Program-made: the position numbers and the translations under genes | Origin: Nymphaea colorata | Lineage: Eukaryota; Streptophyta; Magnoliopsida; Nymphaeales; Nymphaeaceae | Direction of reading: 5' to 3' | Assembly: GCF_008831285.2 (NCBI RefSeq) | Contig: NC_045151.1 | Location: forward strand, 5,469,682 to 5,533,681 | DNA length: 64,000 nt | The notes under the pieces: model-generated | What the model saw: only the letters and a program-made list of their open reading frames with translations | Databases searched by the model: none | Told to the model about the DNA's origin: nothing | Shown here: positions 12,524-25,626 of the stretch, one piece after another | How the letters are laid out: each line of letters begins with the position of its first letter | Numbering within the stretch: position 1 is the stretch's first letter

Positions 12524-14222
12524 CTATATATATTCACTAGAACTTGCTTTATCATTCAACCAATGTTGAAATCCTTGTTTATCCATGTGGCCAATTTCAT
12601 GAGTTCTTTTATGTTGATGCACTTGCTTGAGAAAGTTTTGGTGTTCCTTATAAATAACATTACATATTATGATGATAAAATAATACAAATAATCGACAAT
12701 ATAATAAATAACCACCTAAAAATGTATCTCTACTTGATATATGGTGCAACTAATGCACTATTACATAATACATAACATTGTGCTATCTTTAACGTTATAT
12801 CAACTAATGTAAGTCTCTATGTTTTTCTTAGAGCACGTTCTTCTCTCAACAAGTTAGATCTTCCTTTATCAACCTCATAATAACCATCCTCATTTTTTCC
12901 TAGATGATTTAATAAGGTTTTTACACATGCAGATAACTTGAGAAAACAGTTATATACTATTCATGTGCATATCCTTCAACAATAAAACCTTTTGCTTTAT
13001 CTTTATTCTATACATGAAAATTAAATTGAATGAGGTACCTATAAAAAATAAATATGCACTATGAAATATGTTTTGCTATACTTTAGAAAATCATAAATAT
13101 ATTAAATTCATTTAGGCACACATCGTTTAATAGGATAGTTTAATAGGATACCAATGATATTGCATAGGTCCTACTAGAATAGCTTCACTCACCAAATGAA
13201 CAGGTAAGTGAAAAATATTTCTAGTTGACCAAGCATTATAGCAATTTTTCCTTCCAACTCTCTCAATTATTTCCCTTGTCTAACTTTTGATCACAATTTC
13301 TTGAAAAGGTTTACATAGTTAGATCAATGTGAAGCTCACATTCTCACGTAATAATCTCCATGCAGCCAATGGAATGAAATGATGCATGAGTATATGACAA
13401 TCATGACTCTTCAATACCATAATTTTATGATCCTTCATGTGTACATATTTTGAAATATTTGCTGTGAATCCATTGGTGAATTGATGTCCTTCAATAATAA
13501 ACAAAAATATCATTTTCATTACGATCTATGGAAAAACAAGAAGCCGACATGTATACTTCATTGGAACCATGAACAAGTATTGGCTGAAGTTTATGCTTGA
13601 TATTCATATCCTGTAAGTCAATTCGTGCTTTTAAAGAATCTTTCATCTTGCTTTCCAAGTTAAACAATGTACCAAGAACACTATCAGATATGTTTGTCTT
13701 AACATGAATGACATCTAAATTATGTTAAACTAAATTGGTTTTCCAATATTGTAACTCAAAAAAATTACTTCATTTTTTCCAATTGTATGGCAATGATTCA
13801 TATGCACTTCGTTTGTGCTTTTTTCCAAATAAGTTATGAATGTTCAAAGAATATATATTTACCAAAAAGAATGGGAAGAGCTGATCTTGACTTAGTATGA
13901 CCATCAAATAAGGGTTTATTCTGACAAAGGTCATATCATGTCAGTAAAAAGCGATGATGACCCATATAACAAAACTCCATATTGTTTTTCAAGTAAAGAA
14001 AATAGGTGTCATGACAATAAGGACATAGCAATTTGCCTTTTGTGTTTCACCCTGATAAAATGGCATATGCAGGAAAGTCACAAATCATCGAAAATGTCAT
14101 TTAAAGATGCATCATACATTGCAACTCCATATTCCCATAATTCTTTCAACTCTTTAAATAGAGACTACAAATATACATTGATATCATTTCTAGGACTAGA
14201 TGGACCAGTGATAAGTAAAAGT
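12524..14222 (-). pseudogene. CACTA (En/Spm) TNP2-type transposase remnant
   Basis: The - strand from 14222 downwards shows plant TNP2/Transposase_21 blocks in order: ITGPSSPRNDINVYL then FKELKELWEYGVAMYDASL (about 14215-14100); a decayed CHHC-like region; NLDVIHVKTNISDSVLGTLF then MKDSLKARIDLQDM (about 13720-13600); and KSHDCHILMHHFIPLA (about 13430-13370) from the DUF4218-like part. A last block near 12700-12530 (HKRTHEIGHMDKQGFQHWLN) fits the C-terminal region. Stops and frameshifts lie between blocks. The transposase cuts and pastes CACTA elements; this copy is dead. No CACTA terminal repeats were located. Confidence 0.85.
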
Positions 14223-14229
14223 AGTATGA

Positions 14230-15470
14230 AGTAGGGTTGTTTCATACACATCCACGGTTTGATCTGACCTAGTTTGACTTGAAGCCAGTCTAACCTGCAT
14301 CCAACTAAGTCTGACCTAGATCAAGCCAAACTCCAACATATTTTGATTGAGTCTGAACCCACCTACTTAGATCAAGCCAGTACTAGGGTCCATCCCCAAT
14401 CAAGATGTTCAATCCAAATCCTGATCAAGATTTCAGATTTGTGATTTGTATAAGCAGATTTCATGATTTTAGATCTCATATCACAATCCAAATAAACTAG
14501 ATTTTGACATGTGTCATCCATCTTTCAAAATTCAGACATGGGTCATGTATCATCTTAAATTTTTGACAAGTATCTCAGTTTCCTCTTTTAGATTCTTGAC
14601 ACTTGTCAGTCTTAAAAGTTCACCACATTTGGGACTCTTCATTTCTTATATTCTTGACACTTGTTAGAATCCTAAAAGTCCACCACATTTGGGATTCTTC
14701 CACTTTGATATTCTTTGTACTTGTTAGAATCCTAGAGACTTTATAACATTTGATACTCTTCAATTCATTATAGATAGAGGAGCCCTATGGAGGAAAAACT
14801 CATTTGGAGAACTCTCTCAAGTTCAAGCTCCAAGGTTGTAGGAATGCTCCCCCTTCCTTTGATTTCTATTTTAGCTATTCCTTTTAGGTTTAAAGATGTT
14901 TAAATTAATGGTTTGCAAGATTTTTGGTCATGATATTTGAGATGTTAATGTGTTTTCTAGTTTTAGAGATGTAACTTTTTGAGTTTATATAAAATTCAAA
15001 ATTGTAGAAATTCCATAATTTTCCCAACTTTGGAAAGTTGTATCTTTCTAATAAGAAATCATTTCAATTGGTATTCCTTGTATACCTCCTACTCAGTCTT
15101 CAACTTGCCTCAACTTGCAAGTTCCAACTAAGTGAAAATGTTCATGAACTTTAGTCACTGAAAAATAGACGTAAAACATTTGCATGCCTAACCCAGTACT
15201 TTTGGTTGACTATTCTAGTGGAACCACTATAGTTACCCTAAGCCCATCTCTCAACACTCATTTTGCAATGCTTTGTCTAATTTACCCAGTTTGATCTAAA
15301 TTATTGTTCCACATACAAGATCTATTAAGATTTCGCAACTAGTTAGTCATCAAAACAAATGACATTTCTTGTACTTGATTCACTTTGGCCCATGAAGATG
15401 CTTTTTAGTTTATGTCATCATTTTGTTGAGACCTTTTAAGATTGTCTCCAAATTATTACCAAAAACCATT
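14230..15470 (+). repeat. LTR-like sequence related to the block at 34227-37251
   Basis: The start is rich in GACCTAG/TCAAGCC-type words, followed by repeated CACTTGT blocks. At about 14886-15080 comes a stretch clearly homologous to 36428-36620; both contain TTTAAATTAATGGTTTGCAAG and CTAGTTTTAGAGATGTA. The orientation is +. It is probably a solo or broken LTR of an old Ty3-type family. Exact ends are not resolved. Confidence 0.5.
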
Positions 15471-15479
15471 CTTCCTTCC

Positions 15480-16200
15480 AAGAGAAGTTCAAATCACTCT
15501 AACATGTTCCTTTCAAAATGCTTAGATCAAAATTACACAATACTATAGTCAAATATCTATACTCATGTGTTCCTACATACACATAAGCATGAGTTACAAT
15601 ATATTCACATGTTCCTGTATGCACACGAGCATGTTTTAACCTGAAAATGTTTGTTTTCTTGTAACGCAAGTACAAGGGGTTGTGTTGGTGATGTGAGTTC
15701 ATAGAGTGGAGGCTTCCCGGGGGGTGGGGGCTTAGAATGAGTGTGTAGGCCAATGCAATATGAGTTCTAGGGGTTGCAATGAAGATGCAAGTTCAACATA
15801 CGATACATGTGTTTTGTGTGCCTAGGGTATGAGTTCTATGCATAATAGTGCAAGATCGATGCATTAACATGTTCTTATGTGCATGTGAGTATGAGTGAGT
15901 TCTAGTGTGCAAGTGTACTAGTTCTATGTATTGCATATTCACATATTCTTGCATGCATGTGAATATAAGTTTGGGCATGCCCAAACACCAAAATTGCGTT
16001 CACGTGTTCCTATATGCATGTGAGCACAATTTCTATCAATATCATAGGAGTTGTAATTGATTGAGCCATCCCAAAAGGTGTGTTGAAGCACAAAATCTTT
16101 GCATTGTTATAGGTGTTTGTGTGTTGTAGTGTAAAATCTCCACACTACATGCGGGCTTTTGGATGTTGCAGCCCAAAATCTCCACACTGTGTGCAAGAAT
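15480..16200. repeat. Imperfect short repeats near the 3' end of the old Tat/Ogre-type element
   Basis: Diverged copies of a word like GTTCCTATATGCATGTGAGC recur near 15567, 15612, 15870, 15945 and 16005. At 16090-16200 a unit of about 50 bp containing AAAATCTCCACAC is repeated about three times. The position (just past the integrase end) corresponds to the short tandem repeats at 41875-42175 in the young element. Short His/Thr-rich ORFs here are only translations of the repeats. Confidence 0.45.
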
Positions 16201-16499
16201 TCAGGTGTTCTTGTGCTTAAAAAAGTTTTAAAAGGCAATGTTGCTTTTAAAGCTCTAAGTATCCATTTTCTTAGGGGCAAGAATTTTAATATTTGAAAGT
16301 TGTAGTATCCTTTAAGGAAGACCTTTCTTTCCTTGAAATTCTTTTTGAAATTGTTTATAAAATTGGTGGTCATCATTTGTTGCTCATTTATTAGATAAAT
16401 TCTCTAGGTAGAAGGGCGAAATCGAAAGACCACAAGGATAAGTCTACCATCAAAGAGAACCTTTATTGAAGACTGACAGAATTAGGTGAAAACCTTTTT

Positions 16500-17700
16500 C
16501 AGATGAAGAGCATTTATAGGATCATGTAATTTTACACAATTAATATCAATGAGATGGTATGAATTACCAGTAGGACTTCCTTTGCCACATATGTTTCATC
16601 CCAATTTGGCACCTATTTTCCTCACTGATGTTCTTTCGATGGAATGATTGACATAGGGACAAGCTCATTCACTTTAAACTTCTACTCAATGACTGATTTT
16701 GCATAATGCGAGTGACTCTATGGAGGTATGCTTCGGCATGTTCTTCAACATGGAGCATTTTTCCATCCAATATATCTAGTTATAACATTCTTTGTTCTTG
16801 GTACTTGTCCATGGGCATTTCAGATATGATAGCAAATTTTCAGGCTGGTTATTTGAATATGAAATGGCAACATGACATCCATCCCATATACCAACTCAGT
16901 CGGTGTAGCATTGATTGGAGTCCTGTATGCATAGAGCGCATCATGGATTTTCTCAAGCTAATCATGCCTTTTTCTTCTATTCTTTTTAGGATTTGGATCA
17001 AGATTTTATTTGTAGCCTCGGTCTGGCCATTTCCTTGTGGGTAATAAGGTACAAAGAAGTGGTGTTTGATTTAAAATTTAGCATCAAAATCTTACCTCCC
17101 TTTGTTCTTGAAATGAATGTTGTGATTAGAAACAATGTTATATGGTGCACCAAATCTCCATAATCAGTTTTCATGGATAAAAGGATGTCACATGCCTGCC
17201 TTCCATAGTTCTAAGGGTAACTACTTTTACCCACTTGGTGAAATATTCAGTTGCAGCTGGGAACTACTAGTAACCATTTGATGCTGGTGGATTGATGGAG
17301 CCCACTAGATCAAATACCTACATAGAGAGAGACCATGGTGAAATAATTGAGTATAAATAAACAATGGGTGCGTTAATAGAGTCTGCATGAACCTGGCACA
17401 TTTGACATCTCTTCACGTGTTTATAACAATCTTGCTACATTGTTGGCTAATATTATCCTGCTGTCACCAATTTCTGACTAGTGTGATAACCAATATGTCC
17501 AACACAGATTGCTTCATGTGCTTGCTTGATAATGTCTCGTGTCTCATCTTTGTCCAAGCACCATGAATCTTCTGATTTAAAGCTTCTCTTGTATAATATT
17601 CATGCTAGAATAAAATATCTTGCCAACATTCTTTGTATTGTACATTGTTCTTTTTTTGGTATTTTAGGGAGAATTTCTCCTGTCTCCAAGTAGTTCTTGA
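16500..17700 (-). pseudogene. Integrase remnant of the old Tat/Ogre element
   Basis: This region aligns base by base, with indels, to the integrase at 42301-43450. The + strand words TCAATGAGATGGTATGAATT (16547) and GTAATAAGGTAC (17041) match the corresponding places near 42366 and 42884. Multiple stops on the coding strand; no intact ORF. Confidence 0.8.
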
Positions 17701-18690
17701 TGTTTTAGTACCAAGGGACTTCTTGTGATTCTACTTCCACATGTTCATTAGTTTGTTGAGTGAGTTTTCTGACTTCAAAGGCTCTACATGGCTTTGCCTT
17801 CTCGAATGTGATGATTGAACTTAAATTATTTAATCCATCTACCAAAATCTTTTCCTCTTTAATCTTCCACTCCCCATTGACTTGGTTTACTATGAGCAGG
17901 AAGTATCCATAAGCATGCACACTTATGAAGTTAAAGTTCAACAACACCTTTATCTCATGAGTTTTCATATTTTGCCATATCGTGTGTGTAGAAAAAATCT
18001 AGTCTGAGAGAATATGGGATCAATTTTCTTTTTGGGTGATCAAATAAAATTTTGATTCCCATTCCTACCATGTTTTTAGATCCATCTAAGAATAAGACCA
18101 TGCCAGAGTAGGTTCCACTTGCAGGACTTGTTCATCTAGAAAGTTGTTGTTTGTCTTTAGCTCTTCTGCAAAAGGAAAGTTGGCTAATGTTTCTACTAAT
18201 GCTTTTTATTTTATGGACTTTGAGAGCTGTATTCCAAATCATATTGCATGAGTACTTGCTATTTGACAATTTTACTACTGAGGAATGGTTGTTTCATGAT
18301 GTATTTGAGATGATGTAAATGAGAGACCACTTTGATTTCATAAGACAATTGGTAATGTTGGAGCTTATGGCACATTCAGACAACTGCCAAATAGGTCTTT
18401 TCCATTGGTAGAAGCATCTTCTTTTTATATAGGATGAAGGTATTTCTTACTAATAAATTGCATATTCAATCTTATTACCTTCCTCATATTGTGCAAAGAA
18501 TCCTCCACAAGCAGCATTGTTTACTGAAATGTACAACAGTAGTCATCATCCTGGAACTAAGGGTTGGAGAACCAGTGGATTAAGAAGGTATTGCTTAATC
18601 CATTCTAGAAATTATTGACATTGTGGGCCCCACTTAAACTTTACCCCTTTTTGAAGTAGTTGGTTGGATAGTTTACAATGAAGGGCGAGG
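17701..18690 (-). pseudogene. Dual RNase H remnant of the old Tat/Ogre element
   Basis: The longest open piece (17968-17705) contains LLIVNQVNGEWKIKEEKIL, the end of the second, archaeal-like RNase H. The first RNase H lies at about 18690-18200, seen for example as FRKYNLFIYQ-like debris matching 44460-44340. The second RNase H is diagnostic of the Tat lineage. Stops throughout. Confidence 0.7.
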
Positions 18691-20080
18691 TTGGAAACAA
18701 ATGTCACTAGTCCTCTTGGTATGGAAAATGGCATTATTGTGGTATGGTGAGTACTAATGACATACAATTCTCATTAGTCCTGACCTTTCCATAATGAGTC
18801 TTCACCTTTCAAGAAAGTCATGACCTTTCCATTTTTGTGATAGTAGTACTCAGAGCATACAATTGTCATTATGGTATGGAAAATGGCATACAATTGCCAT
18901 TATGGAAGCACTAATGACATCTAATTGCAATTATGAAAATGACAATTGTATGCCATTATGGAAGCATTAATGGCATACAATTGCCATTTTGATATGGAAA
19001 ATAACATACAATTGTCATTATGGTATGGAAAATGGCATACAATTGCAATTATGGAAACGGCAATTGTATGCCATTTTGCCTTTCCTTTCTATAACATTTA
19101 CATCACCTTTCCATTTTTGTGATAGTGAGTACTAATAGCATAAAATTCTTGGCATGGTGAGCACTAATGATATACTTCTTTATGTAAGAGTCAATACTAA
19201 TGGCATACAATTGCCCTTTTGTTTTTTCTTTTCCTTCAAAAGTACTAATGGCATACACTTGTCATTAGTCCTATTGGTATGAAAAATGGCATTGTTGTGG
19301 TATGATGAGTACTAATGACATACAATTCTCATTAGTCCTGACTTTTCCATAATGAGTCATGACCTTTCAAGAAAGTCCTGACCTAATGTAGCAATATGTC
19401 AAAGACCTATTTGAGTACTTCAATATGATCCTCTTAGAGTTTGGATTTGACCAAATGTCATCTACACAAGCATCTATGAATTTATGTTATGGTCATGAAA
19501 GATAGCCGTCATTGCTCTATGATAGGTGGCTCCAGCATTTTTAAATCTAAAGGGCATTACTGTATAATAGAATGTTCCCCAGAGTGTGTGAAGGAGGTCT
19601 TCAGCTAATCTCTAATTGCAACTTGATCAAGTTGTATTCTGAGTATCCATTTATAAAAGAGAACATGGCATGTCCAACTACGCTATCAACAAGGGGCTCT
19701 ATGTTTTGCAAAGGATAATCATCCTTAGGAGTAGCCTTGTTGAGATCTTTTTAATCAATACAAATTCTGACTTTGCCATTCTTTTTAGGTACCACGATGG
19801 TATTCACCAACTATTCTAGGTACTCAATAGTTCTGATAAATTTAGCTTTGAGATGGTGCTTCAATTCATCTTTAACTTTGTCTTCTACCTAAAGATCTAA
19901 TCTTTTTGAGTTTTTGCTTCATTTGATGGTTTTCTGATTTTAAAATTAATCTTCACTCCACTAGCTTGGGATATAGTCTTGGTATATTCTCATAGGTCCA
20001 AACAAACACTTCCTTGTAGTTTTTGAGAAACCATATGAGTATGTTCTTGCTCTTCTTGATTTTGGTTGATGCCTATTTGG
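18660..20080 (-). pseudogene. Reverse transcriptase remnant, interrupted by an insert
   Basis: Bases 19400-20000 match the RT segment at 44850-45450 of the young element (the region containing the YIDD and FGLKNAGATYQRAMA motifs there). Near 18690 the match jumps: about 0.7 kb of unrelated repeat sequence (18702-19377) replaces or interrupts roughly 200 bp of RT. Not functional. Confidence 0.7.
18702..19377. repeat. Segment bounded by 118-bp direct repeats with internal inverted repeats
   Basis: Bases 18702-18819 and 19260-19377 are direct repeats of equal length (118 bp), both beginning TGTCA(C/T)TAGTCCT and ending CCTTTCAAGAAAGTC, with about ten differences. Between them, 18860-19080 holds several copies of GGCATACAATTGCCATTATGG-like words (20 bases or fewer each) in both orientations, able to form hairpins. 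It could be a miniature LTR element (TRIM-like) or a local amplification. No clear target-site duplication was found. Confidence 0.6.
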
Positions 20081-20357
20081 AGGATTTATGGTTTTTACTT
20101 TGTTCCAATTTTCACATCCTTGGTGGGTTTGTTCAGCATAGTTGGAGGTTGGTCCTCTTTCTGAAGTATTGGGTATTCAAATAACTCAAGTGCTTGACCT
20201 GCTTCCACCTATTCTTCTTGTACTTGTTCTTCTTGTGCTACATCATTTTCTATCATTTGTACATTATAGGTTGTATTCTCTCTACCATTCTGAAACTTGG
20301 AATTGAGTATAAGTCTCCAAATGGGACAAATGCCATACCTATAAGATGCCATTAGAA

Positions 20358-20390
20358 GTATATATATATATATATATATATACATATATC
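20358..20390. repeat. (TA)n microsatellite
   Basis: About 16 TA units with a single interruption, between RT and protease of the old element. Confidence 0.9.
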
Positions 20391-20959
20391 AAAAGAGAGA
20401 GAATTTTGGACGAAAATTATACTTTCTTGAACAAAGCAATGCAGAGGGGACACCCACCCTCTCTACATCCTTCTTGATCTTCCCCTTCTTTTTCTGTGTT
20501 GCTTTTCTCTTGTAGTCTAGACTAGATGTGTCCCTCTGACCAACGGTATTGCCAAGTGGTTTGATATCTTCATTCCCCTTAGCTCCTAGGCCCCTATAGG
20601 GCTTCTAGCCCATATATATCAAAATGTGGAACCCCTTTATGATTTCTGAGAACCATTCACACAAGGAGTGATATTGGAATAATGTTGTACAGATCCTTCG
20701 TTCCATCTTACAAAACTTATGACCTTTCCACTCAACTGTATTTACCTAATCAGTAGATTCATCCATCCCTAGGCACTTCAAACTATCCTCCAAATTAATC
20801 TTTTGATGCTGGTACATTTTAGGACTTGGACCATGTATGTTGACCTTGGGATCATCAGTTGGGGAATCCTCTGTTTTGGATTTTTGGCTAGGGTGGTGGT
20901 AATGATTCCTTTATGACTCCATTTGACACATTAGTCCAGGGTGAAGGATATTGTGTTTG

Positions 20960-22860
20960 CTTTTCATATCCATGGATGACCCATAAGTAAATTGTATGAA
21001 GGAGGGATGTTGACCAAATTAAAGACCACAACATGAACTATGCAATTGATAGAGAGTTCCAAGTAGATCCATCCCTTTACTAATTGGTAGCTATAGTCGA
21101 ATCCATAGACTATCATATTGGTCAAGCAATAATTTTCTTCCTTTAACCTAGTGCCTTGGCTGCCGTGCCAGGACAAATGTTTAAGCTACTACCCTCATCT
21201 ATTAGCACATGTAGGACCGTCATCCTATGAGTTTGCACCACAATGCATAACTTATTGCTATGAAAGTGATGCACATTAGGCAGATCATCGTTTGAGAAGG
21301 TGATTGACATGTTAGTCATTATTAAATTCATTGTTTTTGCCAGAGTTTCTAGGGTAGTGATGAACTTGAAATTTATTTTGATTAAGATCCCTTTCAAGGC
21401 TTGGTGGTGCTGTATTGAAGGATTGATGAGACCAAGAACTGATACAATCAAAGGAATATTAAGGGTTCTAGATGCTGCCCTTCCTTCAGATGCCTGTAAA
21501 CATCCAGGCTGTTCCTTTGTCCTTTTCCCTTTAACTTCTATTGTTGAGACCCCTTATTGTTTGTCATGGGTTGCACTGGGCCTACTTAGGTTTTTAGACC
21601 AACTTTTTAATGATTTTCGACTCCTCCAATTGGATCTTCAAAGTAGTCATTTTCTAACTCAGGACCTGACATCAGTCTAAGGCTTTTGAGTGGGTTCTCC
21701 TTGGATGGCCAACCTCATCTAGTGTGTAGGGCCTGATGTAGCTTAGTGAAATGAAGGATAGGGTGTCCACCATGTTCACAGATTCTCCCTTATGATATGG
21801 AAATGGATCTTTTAGTACTTGAGGAGTGTCTCCATCTATATTATAATGCCTCCATTGATGCAATCCTAGATTATATGCTTCATGGTGATGAAATCATTTG
21901 TATTGTGTCCCAAAGCTTGATGGAATTTGCAGAATTAATTGCATCTTTTCCCCTTCATTTCCAGTAGCTCTTCTTTGTCATGCTCGATAATATAAGCATG
22001 TTATCCTTCATCCCCTCAATGAATTTCCCATTGTTTTTGTTGGAGAACAAGGCTTTGTTCTTCTAGCCCCCTTTCTCTTGGTTTTTCTTCTTAGGCAGCT
22101 CAATTTGAAGTTTTGCTGCTCCATTGTTTGATGTCATACCCTCATTTACTGCATAGGCAGCTTGAGCTTGTGGCCTAATTGGTCTTTGTCATCCTTTTTG
22201 TTGTTCCCTAGTCTCCCTCTTCGGTTATCCATTTTTAAAGGGCCGTTCAATCTCTTCAACTTTCTTGGTCAAACCATAAAATGTATGTACTCGTGTTGTA
22301 TGAGATGGTTCCATATGTGCACTTGGAAGCCACCCAAGATCATTAACAGAGCATGGTCATCTGCTATCAGGGTCGTCATCTGTCTACTAATAGTTTTCTA
22401 GCACTGCATATACTTCCCTGTAGGGCTCTTTAGATTCTTGTTCTATCCCCAATAGTGTCAATTGTGGGGACCATTGAAGTGTTCGATTCACATTGGTCAA
22501 TGAAAGTGTTTGAATTTCCTGGGCAATCCTTTCAACTCTTCATCATCAAGGCCCTCATGAAAGTTTTTTTTTTAATATTGCCATTTCCGTTTCTTCTTCG
22601 TTAGGTGCATTGATCTCTCAATTTTCTCTAGATGGGTTTGCACAGTTTTTGAAGTTTTTTGGTAGTCTTACTAGAGGTCCCTCTAATTTTGCCAGTGGAC
22701 ACCCTTTATCTCTTCTTTTTGTTCATTATTTGAACACATTATCTCAAATTGAGTGAATGTTTTAGGATCAATTTTAATGTTCTTTTCCTTTTCTTCTTCT
22801 GCTTCTCCTTCACTTGAAGAGGTCTCATTATATTCCTTATCAGTTTCTTGACCCTCTATT
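20960..22860 (-). pseudogene. gag - protease remnant of the old Tat/Ogre element
   Basis: The protease is recognisable at about 21260-21140: VLIDEGSSLNICPGTAAKAL, against VLIDGGSGLNICP in the young copy. The segment at 21176-20964 (SYNLLMGHPWI) matches the protease flap/end SYNLLLGRPWI. Gag lies right of this to about 22860, with a Glu/Ser-rich stretch near 22800. Stops and indels throughout. Confidence 0.75.
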
Positions 22861-23079
22861 TATTTGTCCCTTTTTTCCAACTTGGACAATGTGAGTGGAC
22901 CCATTGGTACCCGTTCTTGCTTTGTTTTCTCATATAGACAAGACATATTAGTTTTAAAAGGAGACATGAGTGACATGATTTTAAAATCAAGCTCCATGAG
23001 TACACAAAAAATGAGAGGGAGAGAGTGAAAACATCATTATTAGTCAAATGAGTTTGAAGACGAGATGGAGTCGTCGACA

Positions 23080-24250
23080 ATAAGAAGTATGATACAGTTT
23101 CCCATCATTCCATGTACAATGTAAAACTCATGGGTAGACCAAACATACTCAGGTTGTTAGCTGCAGCTGAGCAAGTGGAATCTGCCAGGCTCCTAATACC
23201 ATTCCATTCCTTAGTGCTCAAGTCAAACTTCGTGACAATGCTAAACTCCTTGATTGTGTAGTAAAATATACACCTCCTCAAAAACATAGCTACACACCTC
23301 TTTAGATGATAAGGAACCACAAAGAATGGGCCTTAAAGAAGAACACTATTTCTCTATTCATGGAGCACATATTGACACAGATACTCCTTTCCGTAGTAGA
23401 AATCCCAAACAATCTGCTCCTCTACAAAATCATCCAACATCTATCTATAGGCATGGAGGGAGAGGACATTGTTGCTAGTTGGTAGGAATGCTTCTCCCTT
23501 TTGGACAATGCATCGATAGAACTACTCTTGCAAGAACCAAGTGCATCTTTGTACGACTGGTGTATCTTGCATGACAAATATGGTGAGTCCCCTATACAAA
23601 ACGGCTAACCCTATCACAGTCACTCAAAGTCTTTTGATCTTGAAGGTCCCCCACAACCTAGAGAGTTGTACAACTCTAAGGTCCATGGTCCCCTATCCAT
23701 TGATGATGATCAAGAGTTTTGTAGTGCAGATGGAAATTGCTTATAGATCACTTCTTGAGGATATTGAGGTGAACTAACATCTCCTCTATCGTGCCTCACA
23801 TATTTATGTAAAGATATGCTAGTGTTAAGTGAGAATTGCCGCCTTCCTTCTTGAGATCCTCCGTCTTCTACCTCGTCAACCTATAAAAAAGAGTTTTATA
23901 ATCCACTACTCCCTGGTTGGTCAAGATTTGTTCGCTTGAGTTGACACTGGTCACATTTACAGGATCAGGAAGAATAAGAACCAAAACTCATTCAGAAGGG
24001 AGACCTCTTCCAAATGGAGACCCGAATGTGAAAGTTTTCAGGTTCCATCACTTTGTTGTCGATTGAATCGAGCTACCGTGGACCTCCTGCTTGCCTAAGA
24101 GATTCACCGATTCCAATCCATAGTCATCCAAATAATGAGGATATGTCCTCTAAAATTGTTTCAGCCATTGTGGCTACCAGCCTAGAGCCATGATATGTAG
24201 GGATAAACTTGGTATTTCGGTCTCCTCATAGAATGAAATCTACAATGCAT
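23080..24250 (-). pseudogene. ORF1-like remnant upstream of gag in the old element
   Basis: The open piece 23320-23105 contains KFDLSTKEWNGIRSLADS, which corresponds to EFDLSSPQWTALFAVARQ near the end of ORF1 in the young element (about 49040-48990). Weaker matches continue to about 24250. The presence of this extra ORF in both elements shows it is an old part of the family. Confidence 0.6.
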
Positions 24251-25156
24251 GAGGGTGTGTCTTGAATATGGTGAATGAAAGAAAACATATGGTGGGGGTC
24301 ACAACAAACATAAGAAGATGAAAAACAAAAATAGACATGGCCAGATTTAGTAAAGGGATTGTGCCTAATTGGGCTGACCCAATAGGAAGGTTAAACAATA
24401 TAATGGATAGACTTGACCCTGATTAGGCTTGAAAAGACTTCCTAAGAGATAGACTAACTAAGGCTGAATAAACATGCTCTCTAGATGGCTTTCAAAGGAA
24501 AAGACAGGCCTCATTTAAAACCCACATCTAGTTTAAAAAAAGGATTTCATGTAACACATGATGTTTTTGGAAACAAATTCACAATTCACACACACATGTT
24601 TACATAGCATATCCTAATGGACTCGACACTATATGCATGTTTCAAAATGGATTGGATTTCTAAGAAAACTTTCAAAATCTCTTTTGATTATCAAATGTTC
24701 CATAAGAAATTATGCCGATGTACCTGGTTAAAATCTAGAATACAAAACGTAGAGAATTCACCTCTAGGTCCTAAAGTTTAGGTCTCCCATTTTTCTTTGT
24801 ACCTTATTGATAGATGGTGCTATTGCCACACTATGTGGTAAGGGGAGGGCCAATACCCACCTCTAGTAGGTTCGTCTAGTCGTTAAACTTTTCTAAGGAT
24901 CTTGCTTAACAAGGTGAATCCTGCGATGTGATGATTTGGATTTGCATAAGTTCACAGTAATTGGAAAAAATGATCAACATGCACAAGCACTGGGCTTTAA
25001 TTGCAATGGGGCCTAAGATGGAGGTTAAAATAGAGAGAGAGCAAACATTATACACATGTCATAATTAAATTGAGAGAGGTTGTATTTGTCCCTTAATTTA
25101 TGTGAGCATGGAATTTCTCTCTCATCTTAGGCTATGTGACTTAGTCAAATGGTGAT

Positions 25157-25176
25157 AGGTCTCATCACAGTCGCCA
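25157..25176 (-). other. Primer binding site of the old element (tRNA-Arg-like)
   Basis: On the - strand it reads TGGCGACTGTGATGAGACCT, differing from the young element's site by a few transitions, and it begins with the expected TGG next to the LTR end. Confidence 0.75.
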
Positions 25177-25180
25177 CTTC

Positions 25181-25626
25181 TATTTACATGCAATTTTTTT
25201 TATTTTGTGTACAAACCATTTATTTTGGAAAATAAAATTTGTACTTGCATTTCTTTTCTTTGTGCAGGAATCCAAGAGATGAGACCCATCCTGTCGGTAC
25301 CAGGTCTGACCATGCTTGGTGCATTTACCAGGGGTAATCCGACAAATGACTACTTCATGGTCTAAGTTTAAGTTCTAATTATTGTCCATACCTATTGAAG
25401 CCTAAATAAACATGCCCTAAGTTTAGAAAATTTTATGATTTTAAAATCTATTTGGATTATCAGACTTTGGATTTACATGGATTGATAACATGATTGGGAG
25501 AATTGGTTCATGCTCTTGATCATCATTGATCCTTGTAAACGAAATCTAAGTCTAGAAATGATGCATGAAAAACTAAGTTCAAACATGGTTTAGACCTAGT
25601 TTATAGAGTTTTGGGAAGTGGACCTA
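25181..25626 (-). repeat. 5' LTR fragment (U5 end) of the old element
   Basis: It starts next to the primer site with TATTTACATG, the decayed counterpart of TGTTTGCATC in the young LTR. At 25282-25339 it carries the U5 block GTCGGTACC...TTTACCAGGGGTAAT, matching 38289-38346. Homology is lost at about 25626, where another LTR-like sequence begins. Confidence 0.7.

Larger units (their letters stand above)
16480..25626 (-). mobile_element. Old, decayed Ty3/gypsy retrotransposon of the Tat/Ogre type
   Basis: Read on the - strand: LTR fragment (25626-25181), primer site (25176-25157), leader, ORF1-like region, gag, protease, RT, dual RNase H, integrase. The order and sequence parallel the young element at 37252-54479 throughout. 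The reading frames are full of stops and indels, and a 0.7-kb repeat-bounded segment sits in the RT. The 3' LTR to the left was not delimited. It is much older than the young copy. Confidence 0.85.

Noticed and set aside
15793-15984. His/Thr-rich ORF resembling a metal-binding peptide
   Set aside because: Translation of imperfect CATGTGAG-type repeats in the old element.
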